DNA of 64,000 bases, from positions 132,284-196,283 of the forward strand of contig WSYJ01000015.1 of the NCBI GenBank assembly GCA_020186115.1, read 5' to 3'. Below, one piece after another: positions 45,960 to 56,172 of the stretch (the first letter of the stretch is position 1; every line of letters begins with the position of its first letter). The notes under the pieces are model-generated. The model had not been told where the DNA came from, made no database searches, and saw nothing but the letters and a program-made list of their open reading frames with translations. The position numbers and the translations under genes are program-made. Source of the DNA: Histomonas meleagridis. Taxonomy: Eukaryota > Parabasalia > Tritrichomonadida > Dientamoebidae.

Positions 45960-48900
45960 TCATAAATTATTATTTGGCTTATTCCGAAATGTCATTAACA
46001 AATTGGAAATCGAAGATTCTATTGATTCGTTTTGAGTTATTCCCAACAGTTTCCTCAAATAGTAGTCCTGTTTTATGTAATTATTCATTGCGTTTGAACA
46101 TTTTACTACAATCTCTTTAAATGTATTATCACCAAGTTGTTTTCGTACATCGACGAAATTTTTGAAATTTGACGCGAAGAAAGCGTAAATTCTTCTTTTT
46201 TCTATTTCGTAATCAGTTTTTACTTTATCGATTTCGATGTTCTTTTTCGCTTCTGTTGACAATTCAATTGCTTTAATTTTTGTTTCAAAAATTTGTTCAT
46301 TTCTTTCTTGTTGTTCTTTTATAGATTCTATTTGCATTTTAATTTGATTATTTTTATGTGATAACTTTGAGTTATCTTCTGTTAACTTTTTATTCTTTAA
46401 TTGACATTCATCAAGAGATTTCGTAACATTTTGTAGAAGATTTCGTAATTCATTATTATCATTTTTAATTTGTTCTATTACTGTATCATATTTTGCTTTA
46501 ATTTCTTCGATTTCATTTTCTCGTTTTTGCTTTTCTTGTTGTTCTTCTTTAAATTGTTTCTTATAATTTTTATATTCAGTGACTTTTTCATTTGATATCG
46601 ATTCGATTGATTTAACTGTTTTCTTCCAAAAAAGTATATCGTTTTGTAATTTATTGATATAACCTTTTTGTTCTTCAATTTGTTTTGATTTATCTAAATT
46701 ATTCTGTTGTAAAGCTGCCAATTTTGTTTGAAATTCTTTTTTCATATTGTTTACATCATTTGTAAATTGATTTTCTTTCATATTAAGTTTAGATTCGATT
46801 TGATCATATTTAGAATTTAATTGTTCATTTTGTTTTTCGGTTTCATTATGGTTTCGTTCAAGAACTTCTTTTTCGTTTTGTAATATTTTAATTTTATTAT
46901 TTAATTCTTTAATTTTTTCAGCTGAATTCAATTCATTTTCATTTTTTTCTTTTTTAATTTTTGATATTAATTTCTTTAATTTTGCTTTTTCTAATTTAAT
47001 ATTGTTTATTAATTGATTATTTCTGGAAATATTTTCTAAAATATTATCAATTTCATCAATAACTTCTTTAATAGTTTTCTTATTTAATTTAGTTTTTATT
47101 ATTGCGAAGTTTTGCTCAGATTTATTTTTATAAAATATTAATTCGTTATTTTCTTCTTTAAGTTTTGTTAATATTTCAATAATTTGTGTTTGTAATTCCG
47201 AATTATTCATGAAAATTTCAAATGAAATTTGTAAATTTGGGAAAATTTTATTAATATTAAAAAGAAAATTATTAATTTTTTCAATTATTAATTTGTTTCT
47301 TTCTTTAAAGTCATTATTTTCTCTTTGAATTGTTTGTATTTTATTATTATAATAATTTGCGATAAATTGTAATACGCGATGTACTTTTGCAGAGCTATGA
47401 ATATTTTCTATAGTTCGAACAAATTTAGAAAGATAACTAATTAAATCTTTTGGAAACTCAGTAATAATCCACGTTTCATTTGGAATCTCATCATTTTTAA
47501 TTATATCGAAATTATATTTTAATTTTTCAGTAGAATTATTCTTTTCGTTAATATTATTATCATTTGATTTATTTAATTTTTGTTCATAAATATCAAAAAT
47601 TTTGTTTTGTTTTTGTATAATTTCAATAAGACAATTTCGTTGTGAATAATTTGTTTGAAGTTCTTCTTTTTGCTTTTGTAATAAACTTTGTGCCGAACTT
47701 AAAGAATTTTTATATTTTGTTAATTTGTTTTTAGTTTCGAATAAAACTGTTTCAGTTTGTAATAATTTGGATTTCATTACATCAAATTCACTTTTATGAT
47801 TTTCAATTTGTTGCTTCAAAATTTCCATTTCGAAGTTATTTGATTCATTTTGTTTTATTAAGTTAATTATTTTTTCTTTTTGTTCTTTGTTTTCTTTCTT
47901 TAAATCTTCGTTTTGATCATCAATATTATTTGTTGACTTTAATTTTTTAATTAACTCCGAATTTTGAAGTTTAAGTTGAGTATTAGTTGACTTTAAATCA
48001 TTAATAGACTGATTTAATGAAATGATTTTGTTTTTCATTAATATTTCATTTTCTTTCATTTTTTGATTCATTTGTTGATTAGAATTTAATCTTCTTTCTA
48101 AATCAAAGTTTTTGTTCTTTTCAGCGTTTAATGCATTATTTAACTTTATGATTTCTTTATTGCTTTCTTTTGAATCAGATTTACTTTGATTTTCAAGCTT
48201 TGATATGTTTGACTTTTGTTCTGAAATTGTTGATTCTAATTGGAAAATTTGTGAATTTGCATTCTCAAGTAAATCTTTGAGTTCTTTAATTTGGGATTCC
48301 TTCTTTGATTGTAACTTGTTTAACTTGCTTTTAAGTAATTTAACTTTGTTTTGTAAGCTTTCATTTTCATCTTGCAATTCTGTGTTTTTTGATTGTAATA
48401 ATTTGTACTCAGAAGAAGATTGATTTGTTTGATTTTGAAGATAAAACAATAACTCTGATATATTGGAAAAAGTTACAGAGAAAAATTGTGATGAAATCTT
48501 TAAAATATTTTGAAGATCAGATTTTAAAGAATCACTTTTTGACCTGGATTCTTGTAGCTGATGAAAAATTTGTTCTTGGTCATGTTTGAGACTTTGTAAT
48601 TCAATTTGATGTTGAGATTTTTTATTCTGATAAGATTCTTTAATTTTTGAAATTTGATTCTGAAAGTTTGATTCTGCTTTTGCTTTAGCTTTTTCGCTTG
48701 AGATTTTGAGTTCTTCTAATTCTTTAATACTTGATTCGAGTCTATTTGCTAAGTCTTCTTTTTCTGCATTAGATTCTCTTAGAGCTTGTGCCATTTCCTT
48801 GTTTTTATTTTGTATTTCTTTAAAATTTTTTAGAATGTTTTTGGTTTCTGCTAATTCATTAATAAGTTTGGAATTCATTTGACGGAGCTCATCATTTAGT

Positions 48901-48971
48901 TCTTGTAATTGGTGGTTATCTTCTAACTCATCTTTTGGTTTATGAATCCCTGTAAATTTTTGTTGTTTCAT
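45960..48971 (-). CDS. Long coiled-coil protein (1003 aa)
   Basis: Nearly all of residues 15-930 is Lys/Glu/Asn/Gln-rich coiled coil, with a less charged break at about 495-560 (PNETWIITEFPKDLISYLSK) and again at about 575-600. The last ~80 residues are globular-like (YAFFASNFKNFVDVRKQLGD, IKQDYYLRKLLGITQNESIE). No motor or catalytic domain. Possibly a cytoskeletal or Golgi/endosome tether; the sequence does not decide. An AAACGG site (48985-48990) lies 14 bp upstream of the ATG. Confidence 0.8.
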   Translation of the reverse strand: MKQQKFTGIHKPKDELEDNHQLQELNDELRQMNSKLINELAETKNILKNFKEIQNKNKEMAQALRESNAEKEDLANRLESSIKELEELKISSEKAKAKAESNFQNQISKIKESYQNKKSQHQIELQSLKHDQEQIFHQLQESRSKSDSLKSDLQNILKISSQFFSVTFSNISELLFYLQNQTNQSSSEYKLLQSKNTELQDENESLQNKVKLLKSKLNKLQSKKESQIKELKDLLENANSQIFQLESTISEQKSNISKLENQSKSDSKESNKEIIKLNNALNAEKNKNFDLERRLNSNQQMNQKMKENEILMKNKIISLNQSINDLKSTNTQLKLQNSELIKKLKSTNNIDDQNEDLKKENKEQKEKIINLIKQNESNNFEMEILKQQIENHKSEFDVMKSKLLQTETVLFETKNKLTKYKNSLSSAQSLLQKQKEELQTNYSQRNCLIEIIQKQNKIFDIYEQKLNKSNDNNINEKNNSTEKLKYNFDIIKNDEIPNETWIITEFPKDLISYLSKFVRTIENIHSSAKVHRVLQFIANYYNNKIQTIQRENNDFKERNKLIIEKINNFLFNINKIFPNLQISFEIFMNNSELQTQIIEILTKLKEENNELIFYKNKSEQNFAIIKTKLNKKTIKEVIDEIDNILENISRNNQLINNIKLEKAKLKKLISKIKKEKNENELNSAEKIKELNNKIKILQNEKEVLERNHNETEKQNEQLNSKYDQIESKLNMKENQFTNDVNNMKKEFQTKLAALQQNNLDKSKQIEEQKGYINKLQNDILFWKKTVKSIESISNEKVTEYKNYKKQFKEEQQEKQKRENEIEEIKAKYDTVIEQIKNDNNELRNLLQNVTKSLDECQLKNKKLTEDNSKLSHKNNQIKMQIESIKEQQERNEQIFETKIKAIELSTEAKKNIEIDKVKTDYEIEKRRIYAFFASNFKNFVDVRKQLGDNTFKEIVVKCSNAMNNYIKQDYYLRKLLGITQNESIESSISNLLMTFRNKPNNNL

Positions 48972-49251
48972 TTTAAAATATAGTAAACGGCCTATCCGCC
49001 CAAAATAAAATGAAGTAAAAACTTATTTTCTTGTATTAACATAATTAATCTTACTATAATCCAAAGAACACAAACATCAAAATTTCAACAATATTTATAT
49101 TTTTGTTTATTTATAAATTAATGTTTTATATCAATTATCAATAAATCTCATTCTTGTGATTTAAAAAAAATATTGCGTAATGTACCAACTTTGTTTTCTT
49201 AATGTTTGTTAAACAGAAATATTTTGTGAAATTTAAAAATTTATTCATGTT

Positions 49252-50007
49252 TCAATGACTATACTTATTGATCAAAATTGCACACGTATAGTCATCATCA
49301 TGTTGTCCACCCCAAAGCTCAAGTTTTTTAACAGTAAATCCGTATTTTGTTGCAACTCTATGTATCACATTTGGATCGAGCGCTTGTAAATAATAGCAAT
49401 CACTCTTAAATTTGTACTCCTCAATTTCACCGGGCCATTCAACTCCTTCTGTAAGTGCTTTGTTGTACTTTTCATAGTATCCAGGTGTATTTCCATAATG
49501 ATATTGTGACATTGTAACAAGGTAAATACGACCATTTGGAACAAGCCACTTTGAAGCTTTTTCAAAGAACTTTTCTACTTCGTTTGGATGGAAGAAGTGC
49601 ATGACACGAGCCATGTGGATTGCACCAATTGATTGCTCTGGAAAATCAATTTCTGTAATCGAACCAAGCTTGAGGTACAAGCGAGTACGATCATCATCCG
49701 TTAGAGTAGAATTTTTAGCTATGTAATCAAGATGATGTTGATCAATTTCGTTTGCAATGACAATAGCTCCTTTCTTTAGTGCTGCAATAGTGGTAGCGCC
49801 AAAAGCAGCTCCCCCATCAATAACAGGAATTTTGATGGTTGAAGCATATTCTGTAAATTGTTCTGAAATTGGTTCAAGTTCATGAGTAGCATAACCTTTT
49901 CCATTTAAAGTTGGAATTCGACCATCATCTGCAGGTTTGGGCAATTCTGGTTTTTGGATTTTATTGAGATCAAGTGTGCTAACAAGAATTCCAAAATCTT
50001 TGCTCAT
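49252..50007 (-). CDS. Class I SAM-dependent methyltransferase
   Basis: 251 residues. Motif I is VIDGGAAFGATT (residues 62-73), motif II is IVIANEIDQHHLDY, an acidic adenine-contact region is LKLGSITEIDFPEQS, and the post-motif strand is GAIHMARVMHFFHPNEVEKF followed by WLVPNGRIYLVTMSQYHY. This is a free-standing class I fold of the kind common in bacteria (small-molecule methyltransferases). The methyl acceptor cannot be told. A paired Myb-type promoter, TTTAACGGTC ... AACCGTCC, is found at 50102-50125 upstream. Confidence 0.8.
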   Translation of the reverse strand: MSKDFGILVSTLDLNKIQKPELPKPADDGRIPTLNGKGYATHELEPISEQFTEYASTIKIPVIDGGAAFGATTIAALKKGAIVIANEIDQHHLDYIAKNSTLTDDDRTRLYLKLGSITEIDFPEQSIGAIHMARVMHFFHPNEVEKFFEKASKWLVPNGRIYLVTMSQYHYGNTPGYYEKYNKALTEGVEWPGEIEEYKFKSDCYYLQALDPNVIHRVATKYGFTVKKLELWGGQHDDDYTCAILINKYSH

Positions 50008-50101
50008 TTTATGACAAAGGCAAAAGTGAAGTGAGTGGGAAAACGATGGATCATTGAAATCACATCACCTTTTTTACTTTTTGATAGATTGCACAATTAT
50101 T

Positions 50102-50125
50102 TTAACGGTCTCAATGAGAACCGTC
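50102..50125 (-). promoter_or_regulatory. Inverted pair of Myb-type sites
   Basis: TTAACGGTC and AACCGTCC in opposite orientation, spaced 8 bases, about 95 bp upstream of the methyltransferase ATG at 50007. Confidence 0.4.
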
Positions 50126-50257
50126 CTGAATTTTTGGAAAAAAAAATCGAAAATTAAATTCTTACCAATAAATGGAACAGAAAAAAATCACATTTCAAGA
50201 TCTATTTTTTAAAAATTACAATTAAAATCAAACAATGTGTAAAAAGTTCTAATATAT

Positions 50258-50836
50258 TTAGCAACACTTCGTTTCTTCCTTCATTAGCTGTTGAGGACCA
50301 CCATTTTTTGTTCCGAATTTTTCATAAATAGCTTCAGCTACAGCAGAGAAAAGACGAATTACATTTTCTCCTGTGACTGCTGATGTTGAAAAGAAGCTGT
50401 AGCCTCTTTCTTCAGCAAACTTTTGGCCATCCTCTGTGCTGACTTTGGTCTCATTAACCAAATCTATCTTGTTTCCAACGATAAAAATTAGTGCGTCTTC
50501 TTCGACTATTTTCTTAAATGTTTCAATCCAATCATCTAAGTCGTGGAAAGTTTGCAATGATGTGACGTCATAAACAATAATTGCAGCAGATGCATTTCGA
50601 AAATATACAGGTGCTAGAGAACGATATTTTTCGGTTCCTGCTGTATCCCACAACTGATATGTAATTACATTTTTATCTATTTTTTCTGTAAAAGAATGAA
50701 ATGCTGCACCAACAGTTTCTTCATAATTAATTTGAAAATCTTTGAAAATAAATCGTTTCGCAAGCGCTGTTTTACCTACAAACGCGTCTCCTATTAGAAC
50801 AATTCTAAAAGCAGGAGAATACTCCATTAGAAACAA
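50258..50836 (-). CDS. Rab-family small GTPase without the catalytic Gln
   Basis: 192 residues. G1 is GDAFVGKTA (16-24), the switch I Thr is Thr41, G3 is WDTAGTEKYRSL (63-74), G4 is GNKIDL, G5 is TSAVTG. The C-terminus ends KCC, for double geranylgeranylation. RabF-like segments YFRNASAAIIVYDVT and YRSLAP point to the Rab5/Rab21-like part of the family. Rabs mark membranes in vesicle transport. The residue after WDTAG, normally Gln, is Thr68, which in other GTPases slows hydrolysis. AACCGTTTAA (50866) is the promoter site. The stop reads TAAAT. Confidence 0.88.
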   Translation of the reverse strand: MFLMEYSPAFRIVLIGDAFVGKTALAKRFIFKDFQINYEETVGAAFHSFTEKIDKNVITYQLWDTAGTEKYRSLAPVYFRNASAAIIVYDVTSLQTFHDLDDWIETFKKIVEEDALIFIVGNKIDLVNETKVSTEDGQKFAEERGYSFFSTSAVTGENVIRLFSAVAEAIYEKFGTKNGGPQQLMKEETKCC

Positions 50837-51423
50837 GTGTTTGGCAAATGATCTGCTCGAACAGTAACCGTTTAATTCAGTTTTTCAGCGAGAAACGATC
50901 GGTTCTATACAATTTTGTAATCATCCAAAAAGTTATTTGTGAAAAAATCCTCTATACGCATTTGATTTTTTTGTTTGTTATAATGGTAAATAAAGTTTAA
51001 TGTAAAACTTAATAAAGTTTTATCATGTCATTTGTCATTATTATTTGTCGAAAAATCATCTCTTCAAATATATTCCGTATCTTGGAGTGGTTGCGTTCAA
51101 ACTGCTGTAGAAGGTTATGAATTAACGGCAAAATTTGAGAACTTGGTGTGATTGACAGAATAATTTATTCAACTTCTTCGACATAATTAACATTTTGAGT
51201 ATGACTAAAAGATGAGATTTATTATCATGTTTTAATCAAAATATTTCACTTATTCATTTAAACATATTATTAGTGTAAAATAAAAGATTTGATTCATATC
51301 ATTTATGAAAATATTTCTGCCATTAATTTGGAATTGAAACTGTAAAAAAAATCACACTTCAAATAATATAAATATCATGAAAGATATAATTTATTATGAG
51401 AATTATAAATTAAACGTTGTATT
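50837..51423. other. Intergenic
   Basis: About 590 bp; the left 40 bases are the Rab promoter (AACCGTTTAA at 50866-50875). No gene or RNA recognised in the rest. Confidence 0.5.
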
Positions 51424-53399
51424 TCAGGGCACCCCATTTGTTTGATGTGCAATTTCCTTTAATTCATTAATCACTTGCTTTAAATCGTCTGTTGTAGTCG
51501 TTCTTTCTATATCCATATACTTTACCGACGTTGATAATAATAACATTTCATTTAAACTGTTTGCTTCTAATAAAGAAGGCTGATCTAACAACAACACTTT
51601 TACATTTTCTTGGCATTTTTCAATCAAATACATATACAAAACCTTATTCATAGTTAATTCCTCGATATATTTTCTATCTTTTTTATCCTTCTTTTGATCA
51701 TCAATGAATGCCAATTGTATTGACAACTTTGGATTTAATTTAAGTAATGATTCCAAATTTGCTTCAATGCATACATCATAATCAATTAAAAGAACTCCAA
51801 TTTTCCCATTTTTCATAATTGATTCAACTTTCCCTCTATATCTATTTTAATATATTTTCACGCAGACGATTTCTCCAATTGGTGGTGGACTATTAAATCC
51901 AATATTAGACACATATAAAAATCGACGAATTTGACTAATCTCTTGGAACAAGAATTGCACAGTTAAATCGGTACAACTTCGTACATTAATAACTTTGACT
52001 GGATAATATTTCTCATATTCTAATGATATTAAATCGATTGAAGAATTTCCCCATTTTCCTTTTTCTTCATTCATTGCTTCGTTTTGAGCTTTCTCCAAAA
52101 TTTCAAAGTATGGTAAAACATTTGTCCAACACGCTTATGAATTTCGGATAATCCTTCAGACAAAAGTATTTGCTCAATACTTTTAGTTGTACCATCATCT
52201 AATACCAATGAAATACATGAAATGAAACTTCCTGAATTATCAACATCTTTAACTTCAAATTCGATGACTCGCTGCATAAAGTGCTTAACTGAGAAGTGAT
52301 ATGCTTCATCCGAATTTGGGTTATTATGTTGAATTGGTAAGTTGAACTAAGCGTTCTTCACCAAAAACATCGACCAAAATTGCACAGCTTCCAATTATTT
52401 GTAATACAGTTCCATTAAATATAATATTTGATTGTTCTAATGGAACTGTATTACTCCATACTCCAATTTGTTTGGCTTTAGCTTGTGCTTCACAACGAAG
52501 GTATTCATTACTTTGCGGTGAATAACTTTGTGTTCCTAAGTTATATTCTGCGCAACCTTTTGAAAGTAATGTGCGCATATGCAAATCACTTTCATCAATG
52601 ATAGGCCCTATGAACATGTCAGCTTCGATGTGTGCACATATTCGTATCTTTATATCACGATGAAGGTAATGATGAATCGTGAAATTTTTCGCAGACTCTG
52701 AATAATGTGCGTAAGATGGATTCACCGTGAACAAACGCTTTTACACCCGGCAACACGAAATATAATGCGCTCGAAGTTTGGCATTAGATAAAGTATAAAT
52801 GTGGTCCAGTTAATAACAGAGTCAACGATTGCAGTGAACACGCCCACTTTGAGAAGGTCTTCATTGTTGAACTTTACGGGGATTTTATGATAAGGTTTGA
52901 CTGGTTCGGATTCCATAGTCCGATTTTCGAAATTTGTGCGCTTTGTTGGGCGATTGAAAGTTCTTTGTAATAACCATTAAGGAGTGCTTTGTTGTTGATT
53001 GGCTTCGAACGAAGTTTAACCCATCCATTTTTGATAGCGATTAATCGCTATAGCTATGTCACCGTCTTGTTGCTTGTATAGTTTAACACGTGAGAAAAAA
53101 TCGGAATACTTCCAAATGTAAAGTGCGTTCTTTTCATTTGGATCTGATTCATCGAATAATATGCTGTGGCTCTTTTTCCAATACAAAGTTTCCTTAAGAA
53201 ATCCCATGAGTTAAAGCCTCCGAGCTCGTCTTTGACTGTTCCGTCATACATTCCGAGCTTTGGCGCAATGACATGTTCTAACGAAACAATTTGTATTGGA
53301 GGAATATTTTCTCGAACTTTCCCATACCGCCTAAAGTCAATAATCAACGAGTCTCCTGAAATTGCGCCAATGATAGTCCCTAATAATTTTTTTACTCAT
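51424..53399 (-). pseudogene. Tudor-SN (SND1-like) gene broken by about seven frameshifts
   Basis: Read in sequence, overlapping frames give one protein with staphylococcal-nuclease-like repeats and a Tudor-like end: GTIIGAISGDSLIIDF (from 53377), WDFLRKLCIGKRATAY (about 53200), YKQQDGDIAIAINRY, KNGWVKLRSKPINNKALLNG (about 53030), KFNNEDLLKVGVFTAIVDS (52870), PSYAHYSESAKNFTIHHYL (52720), NPNSDEAYHFSVKHF (52310), and a Tudor-like IGVLLIDYDVCIEANLE (51800). Frame changes fall near 53385, 53170, 53045, 52915, 52740, 52320 and 52110, plus an in-frame TAA at 51847-51849. The first change lies in an A7 run. Tudor-SN is an RNA-binding protein of silencing, stress granules and splicing. Coding similarity survives across all frames, so decay is recent or the sequence has errors here. 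Confidence 0.75.
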
Positions 53400-53460
53400 T
53401 CCAATAATTTTTTTTGATTTTGTTTTTTCGGTGGCACTTTTTACGTTTCACTTAAGTTCG

Positions 53461-55089
53461 CTACTTTACACGAACAGTATTCAAGAAATCTAAATTCTTT
53501 GGGTCTGGCGTTCTTACAAAATCAGGAATAATTTTGCCATTTGTCCCATATGTTTGACCTCCATAGAGATAACATTTGTTTGCTTCATCGTACTTTGGAA
53601 CTAAATGGAATTCATGTGGTGATGATATGCTCATTAAATTTCGTGAATTGATCATCAAATTTTGATCGCCGCCAAACGAATCCAAATACATTAACGAACA
53701 ACATGCGTGAGTTAACTTTTTCGAATTCTCATTTTCATCATCATCAATCTCCGACAAAACTCGCGACGTCGCTCGATAAACAGCAGCTAAGACTGCTCTC
53801 GGATTTGTCTCTAAGTTAGAAAGACTGTGCATGAGCCAATTCCAGACAAGCGCATCCGGATTTAACACGGAAACGGTTTCTTTCAAATCGCTGCACAATT
53901 CAAGTTGCCGATCAAAGACTCTCAAAATTTGAATGTATTTTCTATCGGCTTCACTCCATGTGACAATTCTTGAGACTATTTGAATTGAGGCTTTGTCAGA
54001 TGATCCATTAGTATGGACATCAAGAATAACTGGTGTGCTTCGCTTGTGGAGAACAGGTAAAAATATAACGCCTCTCTCTTCAAGTGAACAAGGTGTAGAT
54101 GTCCGTTTCCATGTTGTTTTACAACGTGAACAACGAACATTAGTATACACTTGATAAGACGTTCTTTCTTGGAAAAGGATTTCTAATTGTTGTGGAAGTG
54201 ATTCATGTGAAAAAACTTGGAAAAGACCGGGAATTTGTTTTGAGAGATTATCACCTTCTTTAGTAAGTGAAGGCGTAAGCACATCGATTCTAATCATTTG
54301 TGTATAGATGCGTGTGAGTTTTGATATCTTTTGTGTAATTGGTGGTATAATTGAAATAAATTGAATCGGCGATAATTCGAATTCTTGTGTAAGACGTTCA
54401 CATATACTAAGGATTTCGTTGAAGTTAAATCGTGAACGAGCTGATTGAATATGAGATAATGTGTTAATGATCATTGGGATTTGTGATGGAGAAAAAATAA
54501 ACTTTGAGAAATCAGTTGGCAACGACTGCAACTGAACTATTGGCGCTGTTAATGTTTGGAATTGTACATTTTCGTCGTTTTCTTGTGAATTATATTTGAG
54601 AATTCCATCGTCATTTTGATATTTTGTGCTATATGGACATAATATCGAAAAAGGAACATCAGAATCCTTAATGATTACCATCACTGACCTATTTTGTAGA
54701 TTTGATAGTAATGAGTTCAATGCCGATGTGATATTTGATATATCTTCTGGACTAAAGTTTAATGAAATAAAAAATACTGTTAATTGTTCTCCAAGTTCTC
54801 CTTCTAAGTTAATTTGGAAATCGGATGTATTTGGAAGTTGTTTAAAAATTTCTGATTTTTTGTTTTGCTTTGAACATATATTACATTTCCATGAATCTCC
54901 TTCTTCAGTACAATTCACTGACCAATAAGCTTCGCATTTTGAGCATCTTGGAAAATCTGACGTTTGAATATTTGTTGTTGATATATTCACATTTTCTTCT
55001 GCAGGAGATATAATCATACTATAAGATGACATGATTGATTGCATTAAGCTTTCTGATTTAGGGCATTTCCCAAATGGTAATTCTATCAT
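53461..55089 (-). CDS. Sec23/Sec24-like protein, second type
   Basis: 542 residues. The zinc finger RCSKCEAYWSVNC ... WKCNIC (Cys49, Cys52, Cys69, Cys72) is close to the Sec23/24 form. A trunk-like domain follows (LTVFFISLNFSPEDISNITS ... FIFSPSQIPMIINTLSHIQS), then a beta region with CSRCKTTWKRTSTPC and a helical domain (NPDALVWNWLMHSLSNLETN, RAVLAAVYRATSRVLSEI). By family it would be part of a COPII-type coat. It is shorter than canonical Sec24, and the trunk lacks much of the usual VWA sequence. It is unlike the 41978-43474 protein except in layout. Confidence 0.65.
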   Translation of the reverse strand: MIELPFGKCPKSESLMQSIMSSYSMIISPAEENVNISTTNIQTSDFPRCSKCEAYWSVNCTEEGDSWKCNICSKQNKKSEIFKQLPNTSDFQINLEGELGEQLTVFFISLNFSPEDISNITSALNSLLSNLQNRSVMVIIKDSDVPFSILCPYSTKYQNDDGILKYNSQENDENVQFQTLTAPIVQLQSLPTDFSKFIFSPSQIPMIINTLSHIQSARSRFNFNEILSICERLTQEFELSPIQFISIIPPITQKISKLTRIYTQMIRIDVLTPSLTKEGDNLSKQIPGLFQVFSHESLPQQLEILFQERTSYQVYTNVRCSRCKTTWKRTSTPCSLEERGVIFLPVLHKRSTPVILDVHTNGSSDKASIQIVSRIVTWSEADRKYIQILRVFDRQLELCSDLKETVSVLNPDALVWNWLMHSLSNLETNPRAVLAAVYRATSRVLSEIDDDENENSKKLTHACCSLMYLDSFGGDQNLMINSRNLMSISSPHEFHLVPKYDEANKCYLYGGQTYGTNGKIIPDFVRTPDPKNLDFLNTVRVK

Positions 55090-55164
55090 TGGATGCGATC
55101 GTCCTTTTTATCGAACAAAGCAATTCAAAAATTGACGACGTTTATTCAATTTATAAAATTTATT

Positions 55165-56094
55165 TTATGAAGGAAATAGTTTGAGCATTAATCTTTTGTG
55201 GGCTCTAATTTTAGGGCAGTTTTCAGGTAACACACCGTTAAAAACATCCAATATTGTTCTGTTATGAGCAACAGCACCAGAACTAAGCATAATAATAGGA
55301 AGGATTAATGGTGAATCATCCCAACGATTTGAGCTTCCAAAAGAAGTATAAACAATTTCAGAGATAACGAGAAGCTCACTATAGATGTTAACATATAATT
55401 GCTTCCAATTGATCATGAAAAGAAAGTCACTAACGCGATGTGACTTTAATCCTTTAAATATGTTAAATTGCTCATCAAAAAATGTTATCGTCGTATCGGC
55501 GGTGGTGTTAATCCATTCCAGTAAATCATCATCAACTATTAATGGCTCTTCTGATAGTTCGGTTGCAATGTAACTTAAGAATTTCTTTCGTTTTTGTTCT
55601 TTGACTGTGGCCGTTAAATCACCATCAGAAATCTTGCCTGCAGCTAAAACATATTGAACGGCCATCCACATCTCTAAAGCTCTTCGAAGAATCGAACAAA
55701 CTAAAAATTCACATAATGAATCAAAGATTTCTGGAATGGGTCCAAAATGTATGGTTACTCGTTCACCTTTTTCAAGACCTTTGATATGTGAAACCATGTC
55801 ATGCTCTGTAACTTGACATATCTTTTCGATCTTTTCTGCTTGATCTAGACATAATTCATAAATATCTGTCATTGAAAATACAATACTTTGGATAATTGTT
55901 TTAGCTATTTGTGGAGAATCAGCAACACCTTTTCCTGTTAATAAGTCAACAGCTGCATTTCCACCTCTAGATCTTGCAACAACTTCTAATTCCTTACTGA
56001 ATTCACCAAACTCCTCAATTAGATCGTTCGCACGAGAATATGGATGCCATGAAAGAACGTATGACATTTCTATTGGTACAAGATCCTCGTTCAT
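55165..56094 (-). CDS. Unknown helical protein (309 aa)
   Basis: Mostly alpha-helical and soluble, with no signal peptide and no Cys cluster. Segments such as NAAVDLLTGKGVADSPQIA, MWMAVQYVLAAGKISDGD and INWKQLYVNIYSELLVISEI look structured. I do not recognise the family. The gene is intact and diverges over 78 bp from the SxIP coiled-coil gene; the 3' end reads TCATAAAAT, with a TAAA stop context. Confidence 0.65.
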   Translation of the reverse strand: MNEDLVPIEMSYVLSWHPYSRANDLIEEFGEFSKELEVVARSRGGNAAVDLLTGKGVADSPQIAKTIIQSIVFSMTDIYELCLDQAEKIEKICQVTEHDMVSHIKGLEKGERVTIHFGPIPEIFDSLCEFLVCSILRRALEMWMAVQYVLAAGKISDGDLTATVKEQKRKKFLSYIATELSEEPLIVDDDLLEWINTTADTTITFFDEQFNIFKGLKSHRVSDFLFMINWKQLYVNIYSELLVISEIVYTSFGSSNRWDDSPLILPIIMLSSGAVAHNRTILDVFNGVLPENCPKIRAHKRLMLKLFPS

Positions 56095-56172
56095 TTTCCA
56101 ATTTGTGTTTGGAGTGCCCTAATCATGAACGTTTAACAATTTATTGTACGTTTAAATTTTTTAAACATCTGG
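56095..56172. promoter_or_regulatory. Bidirectional promoter
   Basis: 78 bp between divergent ATGs at 56094 and 56173. It holds AACGTTTAAC (56128) and TACGTTTAAA (56147), two similar sites 19 bp apart. Confidence 0.45.
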
